From Verrucomicrobiales bacterium (GTDB lineage: Bacteria > Verrucomicrobiota > Verrucomicrobiia > Verrucomicrobiales > DEV007), in the NCBI GenBank assembly GCA_016795505.1, contig JAEUHH010000062.1:124001-188000 (forward strand): a stretch of DNA of 64,000 nt. Direction: 5' to 3'. How positions within the stretch are numbered: the stretch's first letter is position 1; every line of letters starts with the position of its first letter. Positions 27,201-37,449 of this stretch are shown piece by piece. The translations under genes were made by a program, and so were the position numbers. Under the pieces are notes generated by a model that searched no databases, was not told where the DNA came from, and saw nothing but the letters and a program-made list of their open reading frames with translations.

Positions 27201-29342
27201 TTCACCCTCGAGTTCACCGCCCCTGCCGGGGCCACCTCGGCCGCGATCTGGTTCCTCACCGGCACCGGTGGCGGCGTGCTCGTCGATGGACTCGTCTACA
27301 AGGCCGGCGGCAACGGCGACCCCGTCGATACCGGCAACCTCCTCGCCAACGGCAACTTCGAGTCCGGTCTCGCCCAATGGGACACCGGCAACCAGGTCAC
27401 CGTCTCCGCCAATGCCAAAGCCGGCACCCGCGCCGCCGCGCTCGGCGCGCTCTCCTTCATCGTCCAGAACAAAGCCGCCACGCCCGGCGAGAGCTTCGCC
27501 CTGACCGGCTCCTACCTGTCCACCGGCACCCCCGACCGCATCGAGATCGGCTTCTCCTACTGGCGGGCCGATGGCACCTGGATCACCGACAGCACCGCCA
27601 TCCTCGCCCCCTCGGCTGCCTACGCCGATTTCCGGGTCGAAACCACCGTGCCCTCCGGCGCGGCCTCCATGGCTGTCTGGGCTTGGTGCGGCACAGGCGG
27701 CACCGTCACCGTGGACGAACTCTTCCTGAGCCGCATCCAGACCTCCGGTCCGCCGAACCTGCTCACCAACGGCGGATTTGAGACCGGCTCGGTTTCCCCA
27801 TGGGATGTCGGGGGCTCAGCCACCGTCGTCACCCAGGCCCGCACCGGCAATGGCGCCCTGCGGCTCGGAGCCGAGTCCTTCATCGTCCACAACCGCGCCG
27901 CTGCCGCCGGTGACATCTACCGGCTCTCCGGCTACGCCCGAGCCGATTCCGGACCCACCCGCGAGGCCGGCTTCTCGTTCTGGAATGCCACCGGTCAATG
28001 GCTGGGCGACATCGCCCTGCCCCTCGGCACCGCCACGGCCTACACCGCCTTCACCGTCGATGCCACCGTCCCAGCCGGAGCCGTCTCCCTGTCGGCCTGG
28101 ATCTGGAGCGGCACCGGGAGCGTCACCACCGTCGACGACCTCGTGCTCACCCGCGAGGATCCCGCCGCCCAGTCCGGCACAGGCGGCCAGGCCACCGGCG
28201 GTGAGGAAAACCTGCGCGCTGTCGCCTCGTCCGATGGCACCATTGCCCAATTCAGCTCCCTCGCGCTCAGCGACGACGAAGACCCCGCCCTCGGCGGCAG
28301 CGGAGCCGGGAATGCGACCACCTTCGACCCCGCCACCGCAGCCGGCGTGTTCACCGGCCTCATTCACCGTCTCGACGGAGGCGATGCCGCCGGTCCGACC
28401 GACCTCACCGGCGCCGTCGTTTCCTTCGTGGCCGCCCAGAACGGCGCCTTCACCGGACGTTTCGTCATCGATGGCCGGCCCTTGCGGTTCAGGGGCTCCC
28501 TCGACTCTGACGGCGCCCACCGCCACGTCTATCCCACCGGTCATCGCATCGAGCTGCAAGTCATCGCCGATGCCACCACCGCCCACCTCACCGGCACCTG
28601 GACCGAGCCCGGTGGCCGCGCCCACCGCATCACCGGTTCCCGCGCCGACCACTCCCACCTCGCACCCACTGACCGAGCCGGCATCTACACCCTGCTCCTG
28701 CCCGGCGATGATGAGAAAGCCCCGGTCGGCTATGGCGTCGTCGGCATCACCGCCCCCGGGCGTGTCCTCACCCTCGGCACCCTGCCCGATGGACGACGCT
28801 TCAGCCATGCCGGCCTGCTCAGTGCCGATGGCCGGTGGAGCCTGTTCCGGGCGCTGGCCCTGCGGCCTACGCCGATTTGGCTGGGCGGCTGGCTTCGCTT
28901 CCTCGACGATGACCCGTCCGCCGATCTCGCTGGCGAGTTGCGGCAGAGCACTGGTCCCGGCACCCCCGACCGACGGCTTCCCGTCATCGGATCGGCCTAC
29001 ACTCACGTCCCCGGCGAGAGCCTGCTCGTAGGCCTCGATCCCGCCGGCGGCGAGATCGTACTGCGCCTTTTCGATCCCCTGCGCGACACCTCCAGCCACT
29101 GGCCCGGCCTCTGGCGTGACGGGAAAAAGACCGTCGTCACCTCCGACAGCGGCCCCTTCCGCTTTGCCGGCAGCGTCAATCCCCGGCTTGGCTGGCTCCG
29201 TGGCGTCGCCATTGACCTCCGCAGCGGCCGCCGCGCCGCTGTGGAAGGCGTCCTCTTCCAGAAACAAGGCCTCCTCGGCGGCACCCATCGCTCCCGCGAC
29301 GGTGAAGCCGGCGCCCTCATCATCGAACCCGGCGATTGGTAA
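24234..29342 (+). CDS. Giant exported sugar dehydrogenase-cytochrome-module fusion
   Basis: 1702 residues from ATG 24234 with a signal peptide (MRRIRILFLAWFLSTVLAHS). Residues about 30-450 are a PQQ-dependent glucose/sorbosone dehydrogenase propeller (HNWHNGGGLFFGADGFLYVS, GDEGG, WAIGLRSPHRMTLDP). Residues about 470-790 are a dihaem cytochrome region with CASCH near 600 and CSQCH near 682. An Ig-like strand domain follows (about 795-885), then three similar sheet modules near 896, 1036 and 1176 (opening NGDFETGLTGWD, NGNFESGLAQWD, NGGFETGSVSPWD), probably carbohydrate-binding. The last 390 residues are unassigned. It looks like an extracellular sugar oxidase with its own electron relay. Which sugar it acts on cannot be told. 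Confidence 0.85.
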   Translation: MRRIRILFLAWFLSTVLAHSQTGGLNSAQPIGKFLNGALPPEKPRPSTGSWRLVNAFPSLTFIDPVQMLPVPFSDRLMVVEKAGRLTVFQNDPAVTTKTVLIDIRSKVESSHDSGMLGMAFHPDFGRAGSPNRQYLYVYYRYTLNKSLSDPGYLRLSRFTWDGVSSTIAATSEEVLIQQYDRHNWHNGGGLFFGADGFLYVSVGDEGGANDQYNSGQRRDTGLLAGVLRIDVDKNATRSHPIRRQPRNPTTPPSGWPNSFSQGYYIPNDNPWQSTDGSQLEEFWAIGLRSPHRMTLDPATNDVWVGDIGQGTMEEVSLITKAANLQWPYREGTVAGPKSKPSPLLGTDQAPVHAYGRTTGTCVIGGYVYRGALHPDLTGKYIFGDHGTGDIWSLTRNTNGSVQVTPLVTLVRHGAGPKNGLSSFGIDATGEIYALSLAGTDLDGGRIYRLEKSTSGVPEPPKLLSQTTAFTDLASLTPSAGVMPYDVIQPLWSDGSDKKRWIALPNDGNPDTAAEKIGWSETGNWQFPLGTVLIKHFEVPGRRLETRFFVRGNDGAWFGFTYRWRPDGTEADLLPAAPLDETFTANGKTWTWHFPGRAECASCHTDAAGIVLGLKARHLNRDLLYPATGRTANQIVTLNRLGFFTPAVNEASLSSILTAARQDDTTASLEHRARSYLDINCSQCHQPASTVQTRFDARLVTPPWYQNFINVTPNIDIGVTGARIVKPGSVDLSVVHRRVGSLTTGLAMPPIAKNVVDTAGMQLLTDWINSLDPAIAPTGLVTGTPPVDHTPPRLTLALAGGSAVVNGPFSVTVTASEPIQGLTSADWTIDGGLVTGVTGSGVNWTVSVSPNRAGPGSLTLASDRITDLNGNANRALAAPLTWSLQIITDPATLIANGDFETGLTGWDRGGTVTLSTSARSGTQAVQLGAESFIVQSIPTTAGTNYLYTGWYRSQGAASSLQAGVSFYDATGRWIADRVVSLDPSAAYAPFTLEFTAPAGATSAAIWFLTGTGGGVLVDGLVYKAGGNGDPVDTGNLLANGNFESGLAQWDTGNQVTVSANAKAGTRAAALGALSFIVQNKAATPGESFALTGSYLSTGTPDRIEIGFSYWRADGTWITDSTAILAPSAAYADFRVETTVPSGAASMAVWAWCGTGGTVTVDELFLSRIQTSGPPNLLTNGGFETGSVSPWDVGGSATVVTQARTGNGALRLGAESFIVHNRAAAAGDIYRLSGYARADSGPTREAGFSFWNATGQWLGDIALPLGTATAYTAFTVDATVPAGAVSLSAWIWSGTGSVTTVDDLVLTREDPAAQSGTGGQATGGEENLRAVASSDGTIAQFSSLALSDDEDPALGGSGAGNATTFDPATAAGVFTGLIHRLDGGDAAGPTDLTGAVVSFVAAQNGAFTGRFVIDGRPLRFRGSLDSDGAHRHVYPTGHRIELQVIADATTAHLTGTWTEPGGRAHRITGSRADHSHLAPTDRAGIYTLLLPGDDEKAPVGYGVVGITAPGRVLTLGTLPDGRRFSHAGLLSADGRWSLFRALALRPTPIWLGGWLRFLDDDPSADLAGELRQSTGPGTPDRRLPVIGSAYTHVPGESLLVGLDPAGGEIVLRLFDPLRDTSSHWPGLWRDGKKTVVTSDSGPFRFAGSVNPRLGWLRGVAIDLRSGRRAAVEGVLFQKQGLLGGTHRSRDGEAGALIIEPGDW

Positions 29343-29387
29343 ACACGGGTCCAAGCGGAAGAATCCGGCCGGAGCGCCATGAGATAC

Positions 29388-29408
29388 CGATCAGAACGGG
29401 TCTCCGGA
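29388..29408. repeat. Degenerate single unit of the dispersed repeat
   Basis: CGAT, CAG, AACGGGT, CTC, CGGA matches the 21-bp unit layout with one core change and a degenerate right end. It lies 67 bp left of locus D in the same gap. Confidence 0.4.
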
Positions 29409-29475
29409 TCCCCATTCGCGGCCAGAGGGGGATCGATCGGGGCAGACAGCCGACGAGGCGGTGGGTGCGGCATTC

Positions 29476-29518
29476 CGATGAGACCCTGTTGGATCGGAGA
29501 TCAGACCGGGTCTGATCG
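29476..29518. repeat. Dispersed 22-bp-period repeat, locus D (2 units)
   Basis: Unit 1 is 29476-29496 (CGAT, GAG, ACCCTGT, TGG, ATCG). After one G, unit 2 is 29498-29518 (AGAT, CAG, ACCGGGT, CTG, ATCG), followed by GAAA. It lies in the 282-bp gap between the convergent 3' ends of the giant sugar dehydrogenase gene and upp, the only clear locus not beside a gene start. The remainder of the gap (29343-29624) shows no gene. Confidence 0.82.
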
Positions 29519-29624
29519 GAAAGTCGCGTGGCTTTCGACTCTCGAAAAAGCGGCAGAAACGCGCCAGTTCGGTTGGGAATAAGCCATCCCACGGTCATGC
29601 CCGGTCTCCCCGCGGAATCGGGCA

Positions 29625-30275
29625 TCACACCGTGCCGAAGTAGCGGTCGCCAGCGTCGCCGAGTCCGGGGACGATGTAGGCGCGCTCGTCGAGACCATCG
29701 TCGATGTGGGCGGTGTAGATGGGGATGTCGGGATGCCGGGCGTGAAAAGTGGCAATGCCCTGAGGAGCGGCGATCAGGCAGACGAAGCGGATGCGGGTGG
29801 CTCCGGCGGCTTTGAGCTGGGCGGCGGCTTCCGCACTGGAATGGCCGGTGGCGAGCATGGGATCGATGAGCAGGGTATCGGCGTCGGGGAGATGGGCGGG
29901 AAATTTGGCGTAGTAACGACGGGGCTGGAGGGTCTCCTCGTCGCGGTAGAGGCCGATGTGGCCGATGGAGGCCTCGGTGAGGATGCTGCTGAAGCCGTGC
30001 ATGAGGCCGACGCCGGCGCGCAGGATGGGCACGAGCACGAGGGGGCGGCGCAGGCGGTGCCCGGTGGTGCGGCACAGGGGAGTCTGGATGTCGACGGCCT
30101 CCGTCTCAAGATCGCGAGTGATGGCGGGCGTCATGAGCAGGGCGATGTCGTGCAGGGCCTGCCGGAAATGGGGCGTGTCGGTGTCGCGGTCGCGCAACTG
30201 GCTGAGCCGGGTGCGGATGATGGGATGGTCGATGACTTCGACGCGACCGGGGGACTGGGTGTCGGCTTCTTTCAT
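29625..30275 (-). CDS. upp: Uracil phosphoribosyltransferase
   Basis: 216 residues; makes UMP from uracil and PRPP in pyrimidine salvage. The PRPP loop is LLIDPMLATGHSSAEA (normally DPMLATGGS). The uracil-binding C-terminal block is HIDDGLDERAYIVPGLGDAGDRYFGT, and the N-terminal HPIIRTRLSQLRD is the usual UPRTase opening. Its start overlaps the opcA stop by four bases, so it is the last gene of a zwf-opcA-upp operon on the minus strand. Confidence 0.94.
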   Translation of the reverse strand: MKEADTQSPGRVEVIDHPIIRTRLSQLRDRDTDTPHFRQALHDIALLMTPAITRDLETEAVDIQTPLCRTTGHRLRRPLVLVPILRAGVGLMHGFSSILTEASIGHIGLYRDEETLQPRRYYAKFPAHLPDADTLLIDPMLATGHSSAEAAAQLKAAGATRIRFVCLIAAPQGIATFHARHPDIPIYTAHIDDGLDERAYIVPGLGDAGDRYFGTV

Positions 30276-31392
30276 GGGCGGAGCGGGAGCAATTGCCGCA
30301 TGAGGGGCAGGGCATCGATCATGGCCCGGTTGCGTCCGGCGCGCACGAGGATTTCGGTGACGAGGTCGGCTTCGGCGCGCGGCCGGCCGGGGAAGAGACG
30401 CTCGCGGGGCGGCAGGTTGGCGAGGACTTGGTGGACGCGCCAGAAGCCGGCGGTAGCGGCGTGCTGGATGTCGATGCGGCCGGCGTCGCCGAGGTCGATG
30501 CCGACGGATTCAATGGCTTCGTCGCCAGTGGCGTCGCCGCTCTCGGCGAGAGTGATGAGGAGTCCGGGCCAGCGGGTGGAATCGAATCGGTAGGTGCCGG
30601 GCTGGCTGCCGGTGGGAGTGGTGAGCCGGGCGTCAAGGCGACCGGCGATCCAGGCGACGAGCCAGAGGGCGGCGAGGCGGTGGCCGGGACGGTGGACGAT
30701 CTGAAAGCCGGTCAGGCGGTCGAGGACGCCGCGGGCCTGGGGATCATCGAAGACGCGGGCGATGGCGCCACGCACAGGGTGGCCGCGCGTGTAGGCGAGG
30801 TCGTGGGGGACGAAGGCGCCGCCGCTCTCGTCGATGGCGGCCTGGAGGCGGAGGAACTGGGTGGCGGGCTGGTGCCAGGTACGGCTGTCGAAGATGAAGC
30901 GGTCGATGCGGCTGTGGAGGCGCTCTTCGAAAACTTCGGACAGCTCGCCACGCCACCAGAAGACGAGGGGCAGGTCGGAGTCGAGGTGGGCAAAGACGGT
31001 GTTCCGCACCAGGCTGGAGTCGGCGCCGCCGAGGAGGAAGGACACCTGCTCGGTGCAGACGGTTTTTTCCCCCTGATCGGTGAGGCGGCAGTGGGCGTGC
31101 ACCCAGGAGCGCACGGCGGGGGGACCGGCGGGATGGGCGAGGATGAGGATGGCGCGGCAGGCCGTCTCGCGGGTGATGTCGCCGAGGGTGCGGGAGATGT
31201 CGGCGGCGGCGGCTGGCTCCTCCGTGTAAACGGCGAGATTGAGCAGGGAGGCGCGGGCGGTGCCGGCTTTCTGGCTGTCGGCATGAGTGGTGGCGGCGTC
31301 CTCGTCGTCGCCAGTGATGAGGCGCACGAGGGCGCGGTCGATGTCGCCGACGGCGACTTCGAGGCCGAGGGAGGCGAGCTGGCTTTCGTCGA

Positions 31393-31408
<16 letters not shown>
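30272..31408 (-). CDS. opcA: Glucose-6-phosphate dehydrogenase assembly protein OpcA
   Basis: 378 residues. Recognised by the OpcA blocks RASLLNLAVYTEEPAAAADI, RAILILAHP, VPLV-like VFAHLDSDLPLVFWWRGELS, and FDSRTWHQPATQF. OpcA helps assemble or activate glucose-6-phosphate dehydrogenase in cyanobacteria and other bacteria. Its start overlaps the end of zwf by 16 bases, which strongly supports a joint role in the oxidative pentose phosphate pathway. Overlap with upp downstream suggests a single transcript. Confidence 0.85.
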
Positions 31409-32934
<1,526 letters not shown>

Positions 32935-33198
32935 GCCGGGTGGGAAAATGGGGGGAGAACGCTTGTCGCTCGGGGCTGTCTTCCGTCCGGTGCCCGATGT
33001 CCCGGGAGGCGACGGGCTCGGTGCCTGACTCGCCGTCCGGAATACGCGCTCGGCGGGGAGACGGTGCCTGTCGCGGGCGGGAAGAATCGGCGAATTTTCG
33101 GGAAAAGCCAGCGTGAGCGCGGCGGGCGCCCAGGCCACGGTCGCCGGAAAATTCCCGCTGCAAGATGGCTGGCTGGCGCTACGTATTGGCCCTCAATC

Positions 33199-34326
33199 AT
33201 GGATGGCCAATTTCGCAGCTGGGCTGAGATCGATACAGGCGCCCTGTGCCACAACGCCGGGGCGCTGGCCCAGGCGTCGCCACCGGGCGTGGGGCTGATC
33301 GCGATCGTGAAAGCCGGCGCCTACGGACATGGCGCCGGCATCGTCGCGCCGGCCCTGGCGGGCCGCGTGGCCGGCTACGGGGTGGCCAATCTGGCTGAGG
33401 CACGGGAGCTGGCGGCTCTGCCTCACGTGGGCGGGGTCCCCATCCTGATCCTCAGTCCGGTCCTGCCGCATGAGCGAGCGGGCGCTGTGGCGGGAGGCTT
33501 CGAGGTATCGGTTTCGACGGTGGCAGAGGCGGAGGCGTTTGCCGCTGCGGCAGCTGGAGGCGGCCGGCCAGCACGGGTCCATGCGGTGGCGGATACGGGC
33601 ATGGGCCGGATGGGCGCTCGACCCGATGAATTTGCCGGCCTGGTCGGCCGCATCCGCGACCTGGCCCGCGGCGGCGCCATCGAACTGGCCGGCGTGGCGA
33701 CCCACCTGCCCTCGGCGGATGAGGAAGAAGCGTTTACCCACCGGCAGATTGCCGATTTTCGCGATCTGGTGCAGGCGTTGCGGTTGGGACCGGAGGTGGC
33801 GGTCCACCTGGCCAACAGCGCCGGAACACTGGGCTACCGGGAGGAAATGGATTTTGTCACCCACGTGAGACCCGGCTTGGCGCTGTATGGCGTGTCGCCC
33901 CTGCCGGCGCATCGGGGTGCCCTGCGGCCGGTGCTGACCTGGAAAACGCGCCTCTCCCTGGTTCGCGATCTGCCGACCGGCGCCACGATCAGCTATGGTC
34001 GCACCCGGACGCTGGACCGTCCTTCCCGGGTCGCCACCCTGGCCACGGGCTATGCGGATGGCTTTCCGCGGCACCTGTCCGGCCGCGGAGCGGAAGTCCT
34101 GATCGGCGGGAGCCGTTGTCCAGTGCTCGGCCGGGTGACAATGGATCAGATCGTCGTCGATGTGACGGATGTTCCCGGCCGGCCGGAGGCTGGCGAGGAG
34201 GCTGTGCTCATCGGCCGTCAGGGCGGCGGCACGATCGCCGTCGATGAAATGGCGGAAAAGGCCGGGACCATCGTCTGGGAGATCCTCACCGGAATTGGGC
34301 CGCGGGTGGTTCGGGTGGCGGTTTGA
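33199..34326 (+). CDS. alr: Alanine racemase
   Basis: 375 residues from ATG 33199 (MDGQFRSWAEIDTGALCHNA); the open frame extending far upstream is antisense to zwf and not real. PLP-dependent conversion of L-Ala to D-Ala for peptidoglycan. The PLP lysine is in AIVKAGAYGHG (K38). Other family blocks are HLANSAGTL, RPGLALYGVSP and CPVLGRVTMDQIVVDVT, and the second catalytic Tyr region is in ISYGRTRTL/GYADGFPR. It is divergent from zwf. The following gap to the transporter is 99 bp. Confidence 0.94.
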   Translation: MDGQFRSWAEIDTGALCHNAGALAQASPPGVGLIAIVKAGAYGHGAGIVAPALAGRVAGYGVANLAEARELAALPHVGGVPILILSPVLPHERAGAVAGGFEVSVSTVAEAEAFAAAAAGGGRPARVHAVADTGMGRMGARPDEFAGLVGRIRDLARGGAIELAGVATHLPSADEEEAFTHRQIADFRDLVQALRLGPEVAVHLANSAGTLGYREEMDFVTHVRPGLALYGVSPLPAHRGALRPVLTWKTRLSLVRDLPTGATISYGRTRTLDRPSRVATLATGYADGFPRHLSGRGAEVLIGGSRCPVLGRVTMDQIVVDVTDVPGRPEAGEEAVLIGRQGGGTIAVDEMAEKAGTIVWEILTGIGPRVVRVAV

Positions 34327-34425
34327 AAAAAAGGCCGGCAGTGCGCGCATCTGGATGGTGAGGCGATTTCCCTTGTCAAAAGGCGCCCGCCGCGGTGACA
34401 CTGCGCCGGTCCTTTGTCCTTTGCC

Positions 34426-35733
34426 ATGTGGGAATCCCTCTTTCGCGGTCTGCTCGGTGTCGCCATCCTGATCGGTCTGGGGGCGCTGCTGAGCACTGAT
34501 CGCCGGGCCATCCACTGGCCTCTGGTGCTGGGTGGTCTGGCCCTGCAGCTCATCCTCGCGGCGCTGGTCCTGCTCACGCCCTTCGGCTCGGTCATCGATG
34601 CCGTCTCGGGCCTGTTTGTCCAATTGCTGGGCTTCACCGACCGGGGGTCGGCCTTTCTCTTTGGCGAGCTGATCGACGCCTCGAAGTATGGCTTCGCGTT
34701 CAAAGTCCTGCCCACCATCATCTTCGTGTCGGCGCTCACCTCGGCACTGTACTATCTCGGCGTGTTGCAGTGGGTCGTGTTCGGCTTCGCGTGGCTGATG
34801 AAGCGCGTCATGCGCCTGTCGGGGGCCGAAAGCCTAGCCACAGCGGCCAATGTCTTCGTCGGTCAGACCGAGGCACCGCTGGTGGTGAAACCCTACGTGG
34901 CGAAAATGACCCGCTCCGAGATCATGGCGCTGATGACCGGTGGCATGGCCACGATCGCCGGCAGCGTCTTCGGGCTCTATATTGTCACGCTCGCCGGTGA
35001 CGATCCCGCCCTGCGGCTGGAGGTCGCCCGCCGGCTCCTCACGGCCTCGATCATGAACGCCCCGGCCGCCCTGCTGATGGCAAAGCTCCTCGTGCCGGAG
35101 ACCCAGTCGGTCAATGAGGACCTCTTCGTGCCGCGGGATCACCACGGCTCCAACCTGCTCGATGCCCTGGCCAACGGCACGTCGGAGGGCATCAAGCTGG
35201 CTCTCAATGTCGCCGCCATGTTGCTCGTGTTTGTTGCCCTGATCGCCCTGGTGAATGCCGGATTCGGCTGGGTCGGCGGTCTCGGCGGCAGCGACTCGCA
35301 GCCGGGCTGGATCGACGGCTGGGTGAGACATCTGTCCGGCGGAGCCTTTGAAAGCCTGTCGCTGGAGGCCCTGGCCGGCTTTGCCTTTGCGCCGTTCGCC
35401 TGGGTGGTCGGGGGCGAGACAGGCGACTTGCTCCGGCTCGGCCAACTCTTCGGCACAAAGATGGTGGCCAATGAATTCATCGCCTACACCCAACTCGCTG
35501 ACCTGCAGCAGGCGGGCGACCTGAGCCCGCGGTCCATCTTTCTCGCCACCTTCGCGCTGTGTGGCTTTGCCAACTTCAGCTCCATCGGCATCCAGCTCGG
35601 CGGCATCGGCGCCATGGCCCCGGAGCAGCGGCCTACGCTGGCCGCGCTCGGGTTCAAAGCCATGTTCGGCGGCACCCTCGCCAGCCTGCTCACGGCGAGC
35701 ATCGCGGGCATGTTCTTCGGCTCGCCGTCGTGA
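34426..35733 (+). CDS. NupC-type concentrative nucleoside transporter
   Basis: 435 residues from ATG 34426 (MWESLFRGLLGVAILIGLGA). CNT family members import nucleosides with protons or sodium across the inner membrane. The signature core is NVFVGQTEAPLVVKPYVAKM followed by MTGGMATIAGSVFGLYI, and the C-terminal gate includes FGTKMVANEFIAY and LCGFANFSSIGIQLGG. About ten membrane segments are expected. Nucleobase salvage fits with upp a few genes away. Confidence 0.92.
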   Translation: MWESLFRGLLGVAILIGLGALLSTDRRAIHWPLVLGGLALQLILAALVLLTPFGSVIDAVSGLFVQLLGFTDRGSAFLFGELIDASKYGFAFKVLPTIIFVSALTSALYYLGVLQWVVFGFAWLMKRVMRLSGAESLATAANVFVGQTEAPLVVKPYVAKMTRSEIMALMTGGMATIAGSVFGLYIVTLAGDDPALRLEVARRLLTASIMNAPAALLMAKLLVPETQSVNEDLFVPRDHHGSNLLDALANGTSEGIKLALNVAAMLLVFVALIALVNAGFGWVGGLGGSDSQPGWIDGWVRHLSGGAFESLSLEALAGFAFAPFAWVVGGETGDLLRLGQLFGTKMVANEFIAYTQLADLQQAGDLSPRSIFLATFALCGFANFSSIGIQLGGIGAMAPEQRPTLAALGFKAMFGGTLASLLTASIAGMFFGSPS

Positions 35734-35736
35734 CGG

Positions 35737-35758
35737 CCGGGGTGCGGGCTCACCCCGG
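35737..35758. repeat. 8-bp perfect inverted repeat between convergent genes
   Basis: CCGGGGTG (35737-35744) pairs with CACCCCGG (35751-35758) around a six-base loop, straddling the end of the exonuclease gene just past the nucleoside transporter stop. It lacks a T-tract, so terminator activity is uncertain. Confidence 0.4.
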
Positions 35759-36364
35759 TCCTCCCCGTCCGGCGGGGAAGGGCACACCCACGCTCAGTTC
35801 GTGGAGCAGCGCATCGACCGTCGCGAACGATGATCGCATCCGCCCGATCGCCTCGGTCAGCAGCTCGACATCGCCGCGGGCGTCGTGCCGGGCCCACCCA
35901 TTGCCGCCTGCCGTCAGGCCAAGGCGTCGCAGCAGGTCGTCCATCCCGTGGCCGCGGGTGCCGCCCCAGCATTTCCGGGAAATCGCCATCGAATCGACGA
36001 AATCCACCTCGCGGACCGGCACGTCATGCCGGGAGCAGCTCTCCCGGATGAACGGCATGTCGAACCGCTTCCCATTGTGGGCGATCACCCGGCCGCCTTC
36101 GCCGACAAAATCGGCCAAAGCCAGCAGCGCCTCCCGGATGCCGGGTGCACCGGTCAGGTCGGACTGGGTGATGCCCGTCAGTTGGCTGATGAAGCGCGGG
36201 ATCGGTCCATCGATGCGGACGAAGGTGTGAAAGCGGCTTTCCACCTGCCACCGGTCCGGGCGCACCCGTGCGGCGGCGATTTGCAGGATCTGGGAGTTGT
36301 AGGGAGACAGCCCGGTGGTCTCCAAATCGAGGACGGTCAGGCGGGGGGAGGATTTCGTTGTCAT
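35750..36364 (-). CDS. DnaQ/PolC-like 3'-5' exonuclease
   Basis: 204 residues from ATG 36364 (MTTKSSPRLTVLDLETTGLSP). The DEDDh exonuclease motifs are present: DLETTG (ExoI), RVIAHNGKRFDMPFI (ExoII) and HDARGDVELL (ExoIII, with the upstream H). These enzymes degrade single-stranded DNA or RNA 3' ends, as in the epsilon subunit or PolC proofreading domains. It is a free-standing domain, so repair, RNA processing or proofreading are all possible. It shares a 182-bp divergent gap with the TrmN6-like gene. Confidence 0.9.
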   Translation of the reverse strand: MTTKSSPRLTVLDLETTGLSPYNSQILQIAAARVRPDRWQVESRFHTFVRIDGPIPRFISQLTGITQSDLTGAPGIREALLALADFVGEGGRVIAHNGKRFDMPFIRESCSRHDVPVREVDFVDSMAISRKCWGGTRGHGMDDLLRRLGLTAGGNGWARHDARGDVELLTEAIGRMRSSFATVDALLHELSVGVPFPAGRGGPG

Positions 36365-36546
36365 GTTGGTAATATGATGGAGCAAATGGACAGTCGCGGC
36401 CCTTCCGAATCGCCGGTTGGCGCACGCACAAGCTGTCAAAATCACCGCTTCAGGCTTTCCACCGTCGAAAAAACCCATTTTCAGACCGGTCAGAGCCACC
36501 GCTCGCCTCTTGCGCGGCAGAGCGGCCGACCCTACAGGAAAAATCC

Positions 36547-37422
36547 ATGCCCCGCAGCCCCAAAGACGTCTCCCCCAAAAGCCACTTCCGCGGCTATGCC
36601 AATCCCGGCCCCACCGTGCCCGGCAGCCACGACCTGCCGGGGCTGGCGCTGGAACCAGGTGAGACACTGGATGTCCTCTGCGGCCATTTTCGGATCTTTC
36701 AGCTCCGCCAGGGCCACCGCTACTCCACCGACGACCTGCTGGTAGCCTGGTACGGCACCTCGTGGTGTCCCACGGTGTCGCGGCTCCTCGATCTCGGCAG
36801 CGGGATCGGCACCGTCGCGATGGTGGCGGCTTGGCGGCTGCCCGCGGCGCAGGTGGTGACCATTGAGGCCCAGTCGGAAAGCGTCCGCCTCGCCCGCAAA
36901 TCGGTGCAATGGAACGGACTCGACGCCCGCTTCGACATTCGCGAGGGCGATTTCCGCGACCCGGCGGTTTTCGCGGATGACGATGCCCCCTACGACCTCG
37001 TCCTCGGCAGCCCGCCCTATTTTCCGCCCGGTTCGGGAGTCGAGGGCGATCATCCGCAGAAAATCGCCTGCCGCTTCGAGTTGCGCGGCACGATCGCCGA
37101 CTATTGCCTCACCGCCGCGGCGCGACTGGCCCCGGGTGGCCTTTTTGCCTGTGTCTTTCCGGTGAATCCCCCCGAGCAGGCGCGCCGGGTCGACGAGGCG
37201 GCCCGGCAGGCGGGTCTGGTCGTGGTGCGCCGCCGTCCCATCGTGCTGAGAGAGGGCGAGCCGCCGCTGCTCGGCGTCTTTGCGATGATGCGGCAGGCAG
37301 ACCTGCCGGAGACGATGCACGGGCAGACCTGGGAGGAGCCGCCGCTGGTGATTCGGCGGGCCGATGGCGCCATCCATCCCGAATACGCCGCCGTGAAGCT
37401 CAGCTTCGGCTTTCCGCCCTGA
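36547..37422 (+). CDS. TrmN6-like tRNA1(Val) adenine methyltransferase
   Basis: 291 residues with a class I SAM fold: motif I is LLDLGSGIGTVAMVAAWRLP, the acidic motif II is VVTIEAQSESVRLARKSV, and the catalytic (N/S)PPY motif is SPPYF in DLVLGSPPYFPPG. The N-terminal LRQGHRYSTDDLLVAWY block matches the YfiC/TrmN6 family, which methylates A37 of tRNA1(Val). In this lineage a different tRNA position or another substrate is possible. The start MPRSPKDVSPKSHFRGYANP has no strong ribosome binding site. Confidence 0.8.
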   Translation: MPRSPKDVSPKSHFRGYANPGPTVPGSHDLPGLALEPGETLDVLCGHFRIFQLRQGHRYSTDDLLVAWYGTSWCPTVSRLLDLGSGIGTVAMVAAWRLPAAQVVTIEAQSESVRLARKSVQWNGLDARFDIREGDFRDPAVFADDDAPYDLVLGSPPYFPPGSGVEGDHPQKIACRFELRGTIADYCLTAAARLAPGGLFACVFPVNPPEQARRVDEAARQAGLVVVRRRPIVLREGEPPLLGVFAMMRQADLPETMHGQTWEEPPLVIRRADGAIHPEYAAVKLSFGFPP

Positions 37423-37449
37423 GACCGCAGGGCGGCGGCGGTGGATGGA

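Noticed and set aside
27816-29354. 512-residue minus-strand frame over the giant sugar dehydrogenase gene
   Set aside because: Low-complexity Gly/Ala/Glu composition and complete overlap with a well-supported plus-strand protein.
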